Source: Streptomyces sp. NBC_00448
Lineage (GTDB): Bacteria > Actinomycetota > Actinomycetes > Streptomycetales > Streptomycetaceae
DNA: 64,000 nucleotides
Direction of reading: 5' to 3'
NCBI RefSeq assembly: GCF_036014115.1
Contig: NZ_CP107913.1
Location: 9,380,501 to 9,444,500, forward strand
Shown here: positions 1 to 9,100 of the stretch, piece after piece
Layout: every line of letters begins with the position of its first letter
Numbering within the stretch: position 1 is the stretch's first letter
The notes under the pieces: generated by a model
What the model was told of the DNA's origin: nothing
The model's database searches: none
What the model saw: only the letters and a program-made list of their open reading frames with translations
Program-made: the position numbers and the translations under genes

Positions 1-10
1 CGTCGGCACC

Positions 11-277
11 ATGGCCTGGGACCTGGACCACCTCGCCGCCACCCGTCGCGACCACGGCCCCAAGGCCGCCCTGGACCTCCTCGGCGCCGGTCCCCACCCC
101 ACACCGACCCCGCCCACCGGGCCCGCACCGGCCGGCGAACCCGCCGACGACGGCCGGACGCTGACCAACGGCACCGCGGGCGCGCGCCTGCACCCCTACG
201 CCGACCTCCAACCCGCCGGCACCCGCGCCGCCGACCTGCGCCGCCTCGGCCACCGCAGTCCCGGCAGCGCCGGATGA
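11..277 (+). CDS. small protein of unknown function, possibly 5'-truncated
   Basis: Encodes up to 88 residues. The reading frame stays open to the left edge of the window, so the ATG at 11 may be internal to a longer gene. The first 25 residues look helical and folded; the middle is Pro/Thr/Ala-rich and probably disordered. Its stop codon overlaps the start of the next gene (ATGA at 274-277), so it is the upstream, translationally coupled partner of the Y-family polymerase-like protein. I do not recognise the family. By position it could be the accessory partner that often precedes ImuB-like genes, but the sequence does not show that. Confidence 0.5.
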   Translation: MAWDLDHLAATRRDHGPKAALDLLGAGPHPTPTPPTGPAPAGEPADDGRTLTNGTAGARLHPYADLQPAGTRAADLRRLGHRSPGSAG

Positions 278-1341
278 CCCCCGGCAGCGCCCGACGGCGC
301 CCGATGACGACACCGCCCCGCCCCACGTACATCGTCCACCTGCACCTGCACGCCACCCTCACCGACGACCAGTACGCCGAGATCCTCGACGCCCTGGCCG
401 GCATCACCCCGCGCCTCCAGCCCTTCCCGCCCGACGCCGCCCAGCTCGACATCACCGGAGCCCTGCGCTACTTCGACAAGACCGCCGACGACATGGTCCA
501 CATGATCGCCATGCGGCTGGCGGGCCTCTTCGGCGTCCGGACCAGCGCCGGGCTCGCCCCCAACCGCATGCTCGCCGCCATGGCCGCGGCCGCCGGCCCA
601 CCCGGACACACCACCCGCGTCCCCCACGACCCCCAGGGCATCACCACCTGGCTGCACCCTCACCCGGTCACCGCCCTGCCCGGCATCGGCCGCGCCACCG
701 CCGACACCCTGCACCGCTACGGCCTCACCACCATCGGTGACGTCGCCGACCTGCCCCCCGCCACCCTCCAACGCCTCCTCGGCGCCGCCCCCGCCCGCCT
801 GCTCGCCGAACGCGCCCACGGCCACGACCCCCGCCCCGTCACCCCCCGACCCGCCGCCCTGCACCTGACCGCCCACCACCTCGCCGAACACGACACCCTC
901 GACCCCGACCAGCACCGCCGCGCCGTCCTCCGCCTCACCGAGGAACTCGGCACCAGCCTGCGCGACGCCGCCCACACCACCGACCACCTCACCCTCACCC
1001 TCCGCTACGCCGACCGCTCCACCACCACCCGGACCCGCACCCTGCCCGAACCCACCGCCCACACCCCCGACCTCGCCACCGCCACCCTGATCCTCCTGCA
1101 CTCCCTCGGCCTGCAACGCGCCCGCGTCCGCGGCTACACCCTGCGCGCCGACCGGCTCCGCCCCGCCACCGACGCCCACCACCAGCTCTCCCTCGACGCC
1201 GCCGACCACCGCGCCCGAGCCGCCGAACAGGCCGCGGACCGCGCCCGCCACCGCTTCGGCCCGCACGCGGTCCGCCCCGCCGTCCTCGCCGACCCCGGAC
1301 CCCGCCACCCCACGGGCGCCCCACCCCGGCCACGTCCCTGA
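274..1341 (+). CDS. DNA polymerase Y-family (ImuB/DinB-like) protein, probably non-catalytic
   Basis: 355 residues starting from the ATGA overlap with the upstream ORF; an in-frame ATG at 304 is an alternative start. It has the Y-family layout: a palm-like N-terminus, the segment SAGLAPNRMLAAMAA that matches the GIAPNKFLAKLAS region of DinB, a helix-hairpin-helix LPGIGRATADTLHRYGL near residue 135, and a C-terminal little-finger-like domain. The metal-binding acids are not in place. The first motif reads YIVHLHLHAT instead of the usual DMD-type stretch, and the SxDEA motif is replaced by LDITGALRYF. This resembles ImuB, which acts as a sliding-clamp adaptor for DnaE2-type translesion synthesis rather than as a polymerase. 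The role in mutagenic repair is inferred. Confidence 0.75.
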   Translation: MTPGSARRRPMTTPPRPTYIVHLHLHATLTDDQYAEILDALAGITPRLQPFPPDAAQLDITGALRYFDKTADDMVHMIAMRLAGLFGVRTSAGLAPNRMLAAMAAAAGPPGHTTRVPHDPQGITTWLHPHPVTALPGIGRATADTLHRYGLTTIGDVADLPPATLQRLLGAAPARLLAERAHGHDPRPVTPRPAALHLTAHHLAEHDTLDPDQHRRAVLRLTEELGTSLRDAAHTTDHLTLTLRYADRSTTTRTRTLPEPTAHTPDLATATLILLHSLGLQRARVRGYTLRADRLRPATDAHHQLSLDAADHRARAAEQAADRARHRFGPHAVRPAVLADPGPRHPTGAPPRPRP

Positions 1342-1402
1342 TGTCACAGGAGCCGGGGCTGTCTCGTCATGAGGGGTGAGAGTCGGCCGACGGAAGGAAC
1401 GG

Positions 1403-2344
1403 GTGATCGTCATGCGGGTGTTCGTGGCGGGTGGGACCGGGGTGCTGGGGCGGCGGCTGGTGCCGCGACTGGTGGACCGCGGTCATGAGGTGACGGCCAC
1501 GACCACGAGCGCGGCCAAGGTGGAGGCGCTGGAGCGGCTGGGCGCGACGGGTGCCGTCATGGACGGCCTGGACGCGGCCTCGGTCGGCCGGGCGGTGGCG
1601 GCCGCCCGGCCGGACGTGATCGTGCACCAGATGACCGGGATCTCCCTGGCGCACGCCGGCAAGGCCGACCTGAAGCACTTCGACCGGTGGGCGCTGCCCA
1701 CCATCCGGCTGCGCACCGCGGGGACCGACCACCTGCTGGAGGCCGCCGAGGCGAACGGCGTCTCCCACGTGGTCGCCCAGGGCTACGCCAACTGGAACGG
1801 CCTTCGCGAGGGCGGCTGGGTCAAGACCGAGGCCGACCCGTTGGACCTGTACGAGGGGACCGCGGCGCACACGTCGATGGCGGCGCTGCGCCATGTCGAG
1901 ACCGCGGTCGGCGCGGCCGGCGGCGCGGTCCTGCGGTACGGCGCGTTCTACGGGCCGGGCGCCACCGACGACCAGATCGAGCTGGTGCGCAAGCGGCAGT
2001 TCCCGCTGGTCGGCTCGGGCGGCGGCTACGCCTCGTGGGTGCACCTGGACGACGCGGCGGGCGCCACCGTGCTGGCCGTGGAGCAGAAGGCGGCGGGCGT
2101 GTTCAACATCGTCGACGACGAACCGGCCCCGGCCGCCGAGTGGTTGCCGCACCTGGCGGCGTGCGCGGGGGCGAAGAAGCCGCTGCGGATTCCCGTCTGG
2201 CTGGCCCGGTTGCTGGCCGGTGAGGTGGTGGTGGCGATGATGACCGAAGGGCGCGGCTTCTCCAACGCCAAGGCCAAGCGGGAGCTGGGCTGGCAGCCGG
2301 AGCATCCGTCGTGGCGGCAGGGCTTCGCGGAGTCGACGGCGTGA
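1403..2344 (+). CDS. NAD(P)-dependent epimerase/dehydratase (extended SDR)
   Basis: About 313 residues. A GTG at 1403 is chosen because GGAAGG (1392-1397) lies five bases upstream; ATG at 1412 is the alternative. The N-terminus MRVFVAGGTGVLGRRLVPRLV carries the GxxGxxG Rossmann dinucleotide site of extended short-chain dehydrogenases. The usual Tyr-x3-Lys pair is not obvious, so the reaction cannot be assigned. The stop overlaps the GTG start of the ECF sigma factor (GTGA at 2341-2344), giving translational coupling. Epimerases, carboxymuconolactone decarboxylases and oxidoreductases are known genomic partners and likely targets of ECF41 sigma factors, so this gene is probably both co-transcribed with its regulator and controlled by it. 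Confidence 0.8.
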   Translation: MIVMRVFVAGGTGVLGRRLVPRLVDRGHEVTATTTSAAKVEALERLGATGAVMDGLDAASVGRAVAAARPDVIVHQMTGISLAHAGKADLKHFDRWALPTIRLRTAGTDHLLEAAEANGVSHVVAQGYANWNGLREGGWVKTEADPLDLYEGTAAHTSMAALRHVETAVGAAGGAVLRYGAFYGPGATDDQIELVRKRQFPLVGSGGGYASWVHLDDAAGATVLAVEQKAAGVFNIVDDEPAPAAEWLPHLAACAGAKKPLRIPVWLARLLAGEVVVAMMTEGRGFSNAKAKRELGWQPEHPSWRQGFAESTA

Positions 2345-3264
2345 CGCGGGCGGAGGACTTCGAGGAACTGCGGCCGCTGCTCTTCTCGATCGCCTACCGG
2401 ATCACCGGCAGCGTGAGCGAGGCCGAGGACGCGGTGCAGGAGACCTGGCTGCGCTACGAACTCTCCCCGACCCGGCCCGCGTCGGTCCGGTCGTTCCTGT
2501 CGGCCGTGGTCACCCGGGTGGCGATCGACGTGCTGCGCTCGGCCCGCGTCCGGCGGGAGGAGTACGTCGGGCCGTGGTTCCCCGAGCCGCTGCTCGCCGA
2601 CCCGTACCAGGACCCGGAGCGCTCGGCCGAGCTGGCCGACTCGGTGTCGATGGCGGCCCTGTTGCTGCTGGAGCGGCTCAGCCCGCTGGAGCGCGCGGTG
2701 TTCGTGCTGCGGGAGGTGTTCGCCTTCGACTTCCCGGAGATCGCCTCGGCCGTGGGCCGGTCGGAGGCGGCGTGCCGCCAGCTCGCGGTGCGGGCGCGCC
2801 GTCACATGGACGACGGCCGGCCCCGGTTCGAGGCCGACCGCAAGGAGCGCGAGGAACTCGCCGCCCGCTTCTTCGACGCCCTGCGCGAAGGCGACCTCGA
2901 CGGCCTTCGGGAACTGCTGGCCGCCGACGTCCGGATGGTCGGCGACGGCGGCGGCAAGGCACCGCAGTGGGCGCCGGAGTTCTTCGGCGCGGACAAGGTG
3001 GGCCGGCTGCTCGCCTCGCTCCTGCCGCCGTTCGCCCGGATCGGCGGTGTGATGCGGCGGCAGGAGGTGAACGGGCAGCCGGGCGCGGTCCTGCGCGACC
3101 GCGACGGCAAGGTGGTCAACATCCTCGCGCTGGAGATCGTCGAGGGGCGGGTCCGGACGATCCGTGCGGTGATCAACCCCGACAAGCTCGGGCACATGGG
3201 TCCGGTGGCCGACGCGTGGGAGGTGCTGCGCGAGACCCTGCGGGTGGGCCGGGACCCGGACTGA
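2341..3264 (+). CDS. ECF41-type RNA polymerase sigma factor with SnoaL-like C-terminal domain
   Basis: 307 residues from the GTG that overlaps the epimerase stop. Residues about 5-75 form sigma region 2 and residues about 100-160 form region 4, with the HTH SAVGRSEAACRQLAVRARRHM. The remainder is an NTF2/SnoaL-like domain. The ECF41 hallmarks are visible: WFPEP in the linker (family form WLPEP), DGGGK near residue 203, and NPDKL near the C-terminus. In this family the fused domain replaces a separate anti-sigma factor, both inhibiting and activating the sigma factor. Overlap with an epimerase gene fits the known ECF41 context. The signal is unknown. Confidence 0.92.
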   Translation: MTRAEDFEELRPLLFSIAYRITGSVSEAEDAVQETWLRYELSPTRPASVRSFLSAVVTRVAIDVLRSARVRREEYVGPWFPEPLLADPYQDPERSAELADSVSMAALLLLERLSPLERAVFVLREVFAFDFPEIASAVGRSEAACRQLAVRARRHMDDGRPRFEADRKEREELAARFFDALREGDLDGLRELLAADVRMVGDGGGKAPQWAPEFFGADKVGRLLASLLPPFARIGGVMRRQEVNGQPGAVLRDRDGKVVNILALEIVEGRVRTIRAVINPDKLGHMGPVADAWEVLRETLRVGRDPD

Positions 3265-3275
3265 CCCGCCTTCCG

Positions 3276-3866
3276 TCAGACGATGTCGTCCAGCGGGCGC
3301 AGTTCGTCCGCGTACGACACCGACGTGCGCCGCAGGATTCCGGTGCGGCTGACGGCGTACTGGCCCATCCGCCACAGCGGCGGCGAGTACGCGTGGATCG
3401 ACACGCTTCCGGCGTCCCGGCCGGTGAGGCGGTGGATGTGGTCCGGGCCGAAGCAGTAGACCTGGCCGGCCGGGACGGGGGTGGCCAGGCTCGGCATGCC
3501 CACCGCGAGGTTGTGCTCGACCAGGGTGCCCTGGGTCACGGCGACCGCGCCGGAGGATATGTCGTGGTCGTGCCAGCCGGTGTCGTTGCTCGGCGTCCAG
3601 CACAGCACCCAGACGTCCACGTGGGCGTCGCGGTGCAGCGAGACGTAGTGGCGTCGGTCGTCGGCGAAGAGCACGTGGCGCCGCCAGAGCGAGGGGTCCG
3701 CGGCGACGGAGCAGGCGAGTTCGAGCAGTTCGCGCTTGTCCAGGTCGCGTCCGGGCAGCGCGTCGAGGCTGAGGGAGGACGGCACGCCGAGCCAGGGCTC
3801 GGCGCGCTGCACCGGAGCGGTGTCGTGGTCCTCGGGCGACGGCAGGGACGACGGCGGAGCGGTCAC
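3276..3866 (-). CDS. cysteine dioxygenase-type cupin
   Basis: 196 residues from a GTG that overlaps the stop of the upstream amidohydrolase (GTGA at 3866-3863). The cupin iron site is visible: His99-Asp-His101 in the segment GWHDHDISSG, and the third ligand in PDHIHRL (His143 or His145). This pattern and the length match bacterial cysteine dioxygenases, which oxidise cysteine or a related thiol to the sulfinate. The substrate could equally be another thiol such as 3-mercaptopropionate. It is the second gene of a two-gene operon with an amidohydrolase, whose divergent LacI regulator probably controls both. No signal peptide, so cytoplasmic. Confidence 0.82.
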   Translation of the reverse strand: MTAPPSSLPSPEDHDTAPVQRAEPWLGVPSSLSLDALPGRDLDKRELLELACSVAADPSLWRRHVLFADDRRHYVSLHRDAHVDVWVLCWTPSNDTGWHDHDISSGAVAVTQGTLVEHNLAVGMPSLATPVPAGQVYCFGPDHIHRLTGRDAGSVSIHAYSPPLWRMGQYAVSRTGILRRTSVSYADELRPLDDIV

Positions 3867-4810
3867 GGGCTGATCCCTTCGAGTAGGTGGAGCGGATTGC
3901 CGACGCGGACGGCGAACCGCGCCGCCGCGCCCAGATGGGGGTCGGTCGGGGTCGCGTACGGGCGGTCGCTGCCCAGCACGAGGGCGTCGATGCCCAGCAC
4001 GCGCACCACGGCGTCCAGCGCCTGCCGGCCGTAGGAGGAGGTGTCCACGAACACGCCCGGGTCGAGCCGCAACGGCCCGCCGCCGCGCATGGCCGCCCGC
4101 TCGTGGTGGACCGGGGCGAGCCCGGCCGCCGCGGCGAAGCAGATCCGCAGCCGCGGCAGCAGCGCGCGCCCGGCGGTCTGCCAGGCCCACCACGCCGCCT
4201 GGAGCTGGCCGGTGTAGCCGACCACGGCCGGCCACCAGGCGGGCAACCGCTCGGCCGACGGCGGCTGCGGCCCCGGGTGGACCAGCACGGGTCTGCCCGC
4301 CGCCTCGGCCACCGCGAGCACCGGCGCCAGCCGCTCCAGCGCCTGCGGGGTGGCCATCGCGACCGCCGGGACCTGGAGGCCGACCAGACCGCGGTGCGCC
4401 GCACCGGAGTTCAGGAGCGGGGCCAGCGACTCCGGTTCCGGCGAGGTCAGTTGGGCCGACGCCCAGCCCTCGAACGGTGCCGGCAGCGCGAGCACGCCCG
4501 CGTGCCAGGCGTCCAGCAGCGGCGCCGCCTCGTCGGGCGGCAGCAGTTCGATGCCCAGCGGGCTGGACAGGGATACGGCGATGCGGCGCAGATCCGGGTC
4601 GAGGCGTGCGCGCAGCGCCGGGTCGTGGTCCTCGGGCCGCACCTCGTAGGGCGGCTCACCGGCCAGATGCAGGGTCCAGCCGTCGAGACGCGGCGGCCGG
4701 GTGCGGGCGCGCAACCGCTCGAGGAGAGCGGCGGGCCACAGGTGCTGGTGGACATCGGTGGGGACAGCGGGGGCGGTGGTGCCGTCGGTGATGTGACCGT
4801 AGTCGGACAT
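3863..4810 (-). CDS. amidohydrolase family 2 metal-dependent hydrolase
   Basis: 315 residues. ATG at 4810 is preceded by a strong GAGGAGGG ribosome site. The N-terminal metal motif is His21-Gln-His23 (DVHQHLWP). VLVHPGP in mid-protein and LGSDRPYATP near the C-terminus supply the later His and Asp of the TIM-barrel amidohydrolase-2 fold, a family of decarboxylases and hydrolases acting on carboxylated or amide substrates. First gene of an operon with the cysteine dioxygenase-like cupin. The three LacI-type dyads at 4828-4866 start 18 bases upstream, so repression by the divergent LacI protein is likely. Substrate unknown. Confidence 0.8.
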   Translation of the reverse strand: MSDYGHITDGTTAPAVPTDVHQHLWPAALLERLRARTRPPRLDGWTLHLAGEPPYEVRPEDHDPALRARLDPDLRRIAVSLSSPLGIELLPPDEAAPLLDAWHAGVLALPAPFEGWASAQLTSPEPESLAPLLNSGAAHRGLVGLQVPAVAMATPQALERLAPVLAVAEAAGRPVLVHPGPQPPSAERLPAWWPAVVGYTGQLQAAWWAWQTAGRALLPRLRICFAAAAGLAPVHHERAAMRGGGPLRLDPGVFVDTSSYGRQALDAVVRVLGIDALVLGSDRPYATPTDPHLGAAARFAVRVGNPLHLLEGISP

Positions 4811-4827
4811 ACCCTCCTCACGTGTAC

Positions 4828-4866
4828 TGATGCGCTTCAGTTAAGCGCTTCAGTGAAGCGCTTAAT
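4828..4866. promoter_or_regulatory. triple LacI-type operator, three 13-bp units
   Basis: Three head-to-tail 13-bp units lie at 4828-4840 (TGATGCGCTTCAG), 4841-4853 (TTAAGCGCTTCAG) and 4854-4866 (TGAAGCGCTTAAT). Each contains the dyad AAGCGCTT or a one-base variant, with centres exactly 13 bp apart. Units two and three together form a 25-bp palindrome at 4841-4865. The GC-centred dyad is typical of LacI-family operators. The array sits between the amidohydrolase start and the lacI-type gene, so one protein could repress both directions. The regulator's own probable -10 box, TACACT (4892-4897), lies just downstream. Confidence 0.85.
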
Positions 4867-4903
4867 CCCGGCCGCCGTCAAGTGCGCCCCCTACACTGTC
4901 CCC

Positions 4904-5929
4904 GTGCCGCAACGACCAGCGAGGGTCACCCAGCGCGATCTCGCCGAGGAGACCGGGCTCTCCACCGCCACGGTGTCCTACGCGCTGCGCGGGATGCAGG
5001 TGCCCCCGGAGACACAGCAGCGGGTGCGCGAGGCGGCCGAACGGCTCGGCTACCAGGCCGACCCCATCGCCCGCGCCCTCGCCTCCGGCCGCACCGGCTA
5101 CATCGGCGTGCTCTGCCGCTCCCTCACCGACGTGTGGCAGCAGGCCACGGCCGCCGCGCTCGGCCGGCGGCTGCTCGGCGACGGCCGGCACGCGCTGATC
5201 GTGGACGCCTCCAACGACCCGGTCCTGGAGACCACCCTCGCCTCCCAACTCGCCGACCAGCGGGTGGACGCGCTCATCGTGCTGCCGGTGGACCCCGCCG
5301 CCGCGCACTGGGCCGCGGTCGCCGAGCGGACCGTGCTGATCTCCATCGGCGACGGGCTGCCGGGCGGCGCGGCCCACGCCGAGGTCGTCTTCGACAACGA
5401 GGCCGGGATCACCGACGCGCTGCACGGCCTGGCCGCCGCCGGCCACCGCAGGATCGCGGTCATGACGCCCGGCGGCATGACCACGCCGGACCGCCCCGCC
5501 GAGACGGTCGCCGAGCAGGTGGCCCGCCGGCTCGGCCTGCACGTCACGCTGCACCGCTCGCCGCACGACCTGGACGGCGCCGCCGCGATCGCCCGCGCGG
5601 TGCTCACCGGGCAGGACCCGCCGACCGCGTTCCTGTGCATGGCCGACTCGATGGCGTACGGCGTGTACGCGGGCGCCCGCGAGCTGGGCAGGGAGGTGCC
5701 CGGCGACGTCTCGGTGGTCGGCTACGACGACCATCCGCTGTCCCGCCTGCTGACACCGCCGCTGTCCACCTACCGGTGGCCGGTGGAACTCCTGGTGGAC
5801 CTGGTGGTGGAGCGCACGGTCAAGGCGATCACCTCGGGCCGGCGCAGCCGGCGCCGGGTGCTGCCGCCGGTCGCCCAGCCGCGCGGCTCGGTCGGCCCGC
5901 CCAACTCACCCCGGCCCGAGCCGAAGTGA
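4904..5929 (+). CDS. LacI-family transcriptional regulator
   Basis: 341 residues. The N-terminal HTH VTQRDLAEETGLSTATVSYALRG is followed by the hinge helix (IARALASG) and a periplasmic-binding-protein-like sensor domain ending in the typical DVSVVGYDDHPLSRLLTPPLST segment. GTG at 4904 is the only sensible start. It sits six bases after a TACACT -10-like box, so the mRNA is probably leaderless. The divergent amidohydrolase and cysteine dioxygenase-like genes and the triple dyad at 4828-4866 make it a local, autoregulated repressor. The effector is unknown but may be the substrate of those enzymes. Confidence 0.92.
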   Translation: MPQRPARVTQRDLAEETGLSTATVSYALRGMQVPPETQQRVREAAERLGYQADPIARALASGRTGYIGVLCRSLTDVWQQATAAALGRRLLGDGRHALIVDASNDPVLETTLASQLADQRVDALIVLPVDPAAAHWAAVAERTVLISIGDGLPGGAAHAEVVFDNEAGITDALHGLAAAGHRRIAVMTPGGMTTPDRPAETVAEQVARRLGLHVTLHRSPHDLDGAAAIARAVLTGQDPPTAFLCMADSMAYGVYAGARELGREVPGDVSVVGYDDHPLSRLLTPPLSTYRWPVELLVDLVVERTVKAITSGRRSRRRVLPPVAQPRGSVGPPNSPRPEPK

Positions 5930-6010
5930 CGGTGCCGCGGCGACCGCGCCGGTGCGTCGCCCCCGAGGTCGCCGCGCCCTCGGACCCGCGCCGGTCCTGA
6001 CGACGGCTCG

Positions 6011-6059
6011 GGGCCCGCCCCGCGCCCTCCCGGGCGGGGGAGGAGTGCGGGACGGGCCC
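6011..6059. terminator. hairpin between convergent genes
   Basis: A 13-bp stem (6011-6023 pairing with 6047-6059) has one mismatch and encloses a smaller GC-rich inverted repeat. It lies between the ends of the convergent lacI-type and phosphodiester glycosidase genes and could terminate both. There is no T-run, as is common in high-GC actinobacteria. Confidence 0.6.
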
Positions 6060-6112
6060 TCGTGCTGCCCCCCGGCTCGGCCGGACCGGTTGGGACCGCC
6101 CGATCCGTCAGC

Positions 6113-9100
6113 TCACCCGGCCGGCACGGTGACCGTCGCCGTCCCGGTCACCCCGCCTGCCGTGACGCTGATCCGCGCCGTACCCGGAGCCCGTCCGGTC
6201 ACCTCGCCGGTGGCCGCGTCGACGGTCGCGACGCGCGGGTCGGAGCTGGTCCAGCGGCGGGAGACCGGGTCCTGCACCGGCACCTGAAGTGCCGTCAGGT
6301 CGTCGCCCGCGATGGACGTGCCGGTCGCCGTCAACCGCTCCTTCCCGCCGCGCGCCAGCGACGGCGCGGGCGCGCTCACCGCGACCGAGGCGAGCAGCGG
6401 CTGCACCGCGAACTGCACGGTGCCGTCGGGCAGGATGTGGAACAGGCCGTAGTTGAAGAACCCGCCCTGGTCGGGGGTGGCGTACGGCGGCGTGCCCAGG
6501 TCGGCGACCACGAAGTTCGGGATGCCGCCGGGCGCGTCGGTGCCGTCCGGCTCGCGCAGGTCCTCGGCGAAGCCGCGCGCGTGCCCGAACATCATGAGCA
6601 CGTGCACCCCGGGATGGGTGCGCTGGTACCGCTGCACCAGCGCCTCGTACATCCGCGCCTCCCACCGGTCGGTGAACTGGCTGTCCGCGCGCGGGTGCGG
6701 GTCGTACGCGGGCGTGTGGGTGATCACGACCGCGACCTTCCTGGTGTTCGCGCTGAGCTGCCCGGCCAGCCACAGGTACTGCGACTCGCCCTCGTCCGGC
6801 ACCTGGAAGGCGTCCGACGCGGTGATGCCGATGTGCCCGCTGTCGGTCACGATCATCCGCGCCGCGCCCGCGTCGTACGCGTAGTGCGTCGGCCCGAAGA
6901 CGCTGGTGAAGTCGCCGTTCTCCGGGTCGGCGCCCTGGGTGATCTCGTGGTTGCCGACCGCGTCCCGGTACGGCACGCCGAGGCCGTCCATCAGGGTGCG
7001 CAGGTTCGTCAGGTCGCCGGTCGTCCCGTTGTCGGACATGTCGCCGAGCGCCTGCACCTGCTGCGGGCGGGCGGCGGGCGGCAGCGCGCCGAACACCCCG
7101 GGCAGCGACTTCAGGGCCACCGTGCCGGTCGCGCCCGGCGTGGCCGCCGTGGTGTGCGCGTCGTCGAACGCGGCGACGGTGGTGCCGCCGGGTCGGAAGG
7201 AGGACGCGTCGGTGAACCGGAGCCAGGACGGGTTCTTCGGGATCGCGGTGTACGTCGCGGGCTGGGGCGGGCGCGGCGAGTACAGCGCCTCCAGGTCCGC
7301 GAGGTGGATGTCGCCGGTGAGGTCGGGGCCCGGCTTGATGGTCACCAGGCCCAGGTAGTTGATCCGCAGCGGGTACTGCAGGCCCGCCGGCAGTTTCGCG
7401 ACGACGTACTGCCAGCCGTCGAAGGTGATGCCGGTCGGGTAGAAGCTGGTCGGCTGGTTGCTGGCCTGCCAGATGCCGACGTTGAGGGTCACGATGCCCG
7501 GCGCGAGCCCGTCGCCCGGCCGCGAGGCGAGGTCGGCGTTGCCCTTCACCCACACGCCGAGCCCGATCGGCGCCTGGTCGCCGCCCAGCAGCGGGATCTG
7601 CTCGCTGTCCGGGTCGTTGAGGTAGACGCTCAGGTCGTAGGTGCCGGTCTGGTTCGGGTAGGTGTAGTGCACGTCCATCGAGCCGGCGTCCCCGGATCTG
7701 GCCGTGCTGCCGGAGTCCAGGGCGATGTTGCCGTTGGTGGTGGAGTGCGGGCCCGGACTGGCCACCTTGCGCGGGTAGACGTTCATGTAGTCGCTGGTCA
7801 CCGACCACTTCGACAGGTCGGTCAGCGGGTCCACCGGGACCGTGGTGGACCCGACGGCCAGCGACACGGTGGCCTTGGCGCCGCCGGCGGCGGCCGTCAC
7901 CGTGACCATGCCGGTGCCGGTGGCCGCGGCGGTGAACGTGCCGTCGGCGCCGACGGTGCCCAACTCCGGCTTGTCCACGGACCACTTCACCGCGGACGGC
8001 GGCAGGCTGACCGTGGCGCCGCCGGTCGCGGTCGCGGTCACCGAAAGCGCCTGGGTCGCGCCGTTGCCGAGGTCGGCCTGCGAGGGGGTGGCGGTGAGCG
8101 TGCGCACCCCGGTCACCACCGACAGCGGGACGGTGGAGGACGCGTGGCCGGACCGGATGCGCAGGGTGCCGTGGCCGGGCCGGCCGGAGAAGGCCAGTGT
8201 GGTGCCGTGCACCGTGGCGAGCCCCGGCGGGCTGACGCTCAGCGTGACCGGGTCCGCCGCCGGGTTGTCCGCCCGGTCCAGGGCGTAGGCCGGCACGTCG
8301 ACCGAGGTGCCGGCCAGCGCGGTCAGCGGCTTGCCGTCGTTCGCCACCGCGCGGGTCGCGGCGCCGGGCGCCGTCTGCCGGCTGTAGAGGAACAGGCCGT
8401 TGGCGACCGGCCGTTCGTGCCCGTCCGACGGCGTGTTGAGCACCGACGCCTGGGTCTGCCCGGGCAGCCGGCCCACCATCTGGGTCGAGCCGCCGCCGTC
8501 GAACAGGATCGCGTCGTACGCGCCGTGCTCCAGCATCCAGCCCGCCAGCTGCGGCCGGGTCAGCCCCTGCGCGACGCCCTCGGCCTGGTGGCCGTCGAAG
8601 GCCGCGAAGACCGCGTGCCTGCCGTCCTTGGTCACGCCGACCGCGGTCACCGGGTTGTCGACGTTGTTGTCGCCGCCGCCCTGCAGCGGCACCGCCCGCT
8701 GCCCGTCCTTGACCAGGATCGCGCCGCCGCTGAGCGCCTGGACGACGTCGCTGTCCGGCCCCAGGTGGTCGGTGGTGGAGGCCTGGTCGCCGGCGTGCAC
8801 GTGTGCGGTCAGCCAGTCGCCGTACGCGGCCGAGCCGACCAGGTCCTCCTGGCCGTCGGCCAGTTGCGGCAGGTCGGTGACGCCGGTGCGCACCGAGTCC
8901 ACGGTCAGCGTGGTCCCGTCGGCGCCCAGGTGCCCCGCGACCACCGTGGCCGCCGCGACGGAGGTCGGCCCCAGGTCGGCGGTGACCCGCAGCAGCGCGC
9001 CCGCGCCGAGGTCGTCCACCGCGTTGACGCCGGTCAGTGGGGTGCTCGCCGCGTTCGTCACGTCCGTCAGGGTGCCGGTGTACGTCTCGGTGCCGATGCC

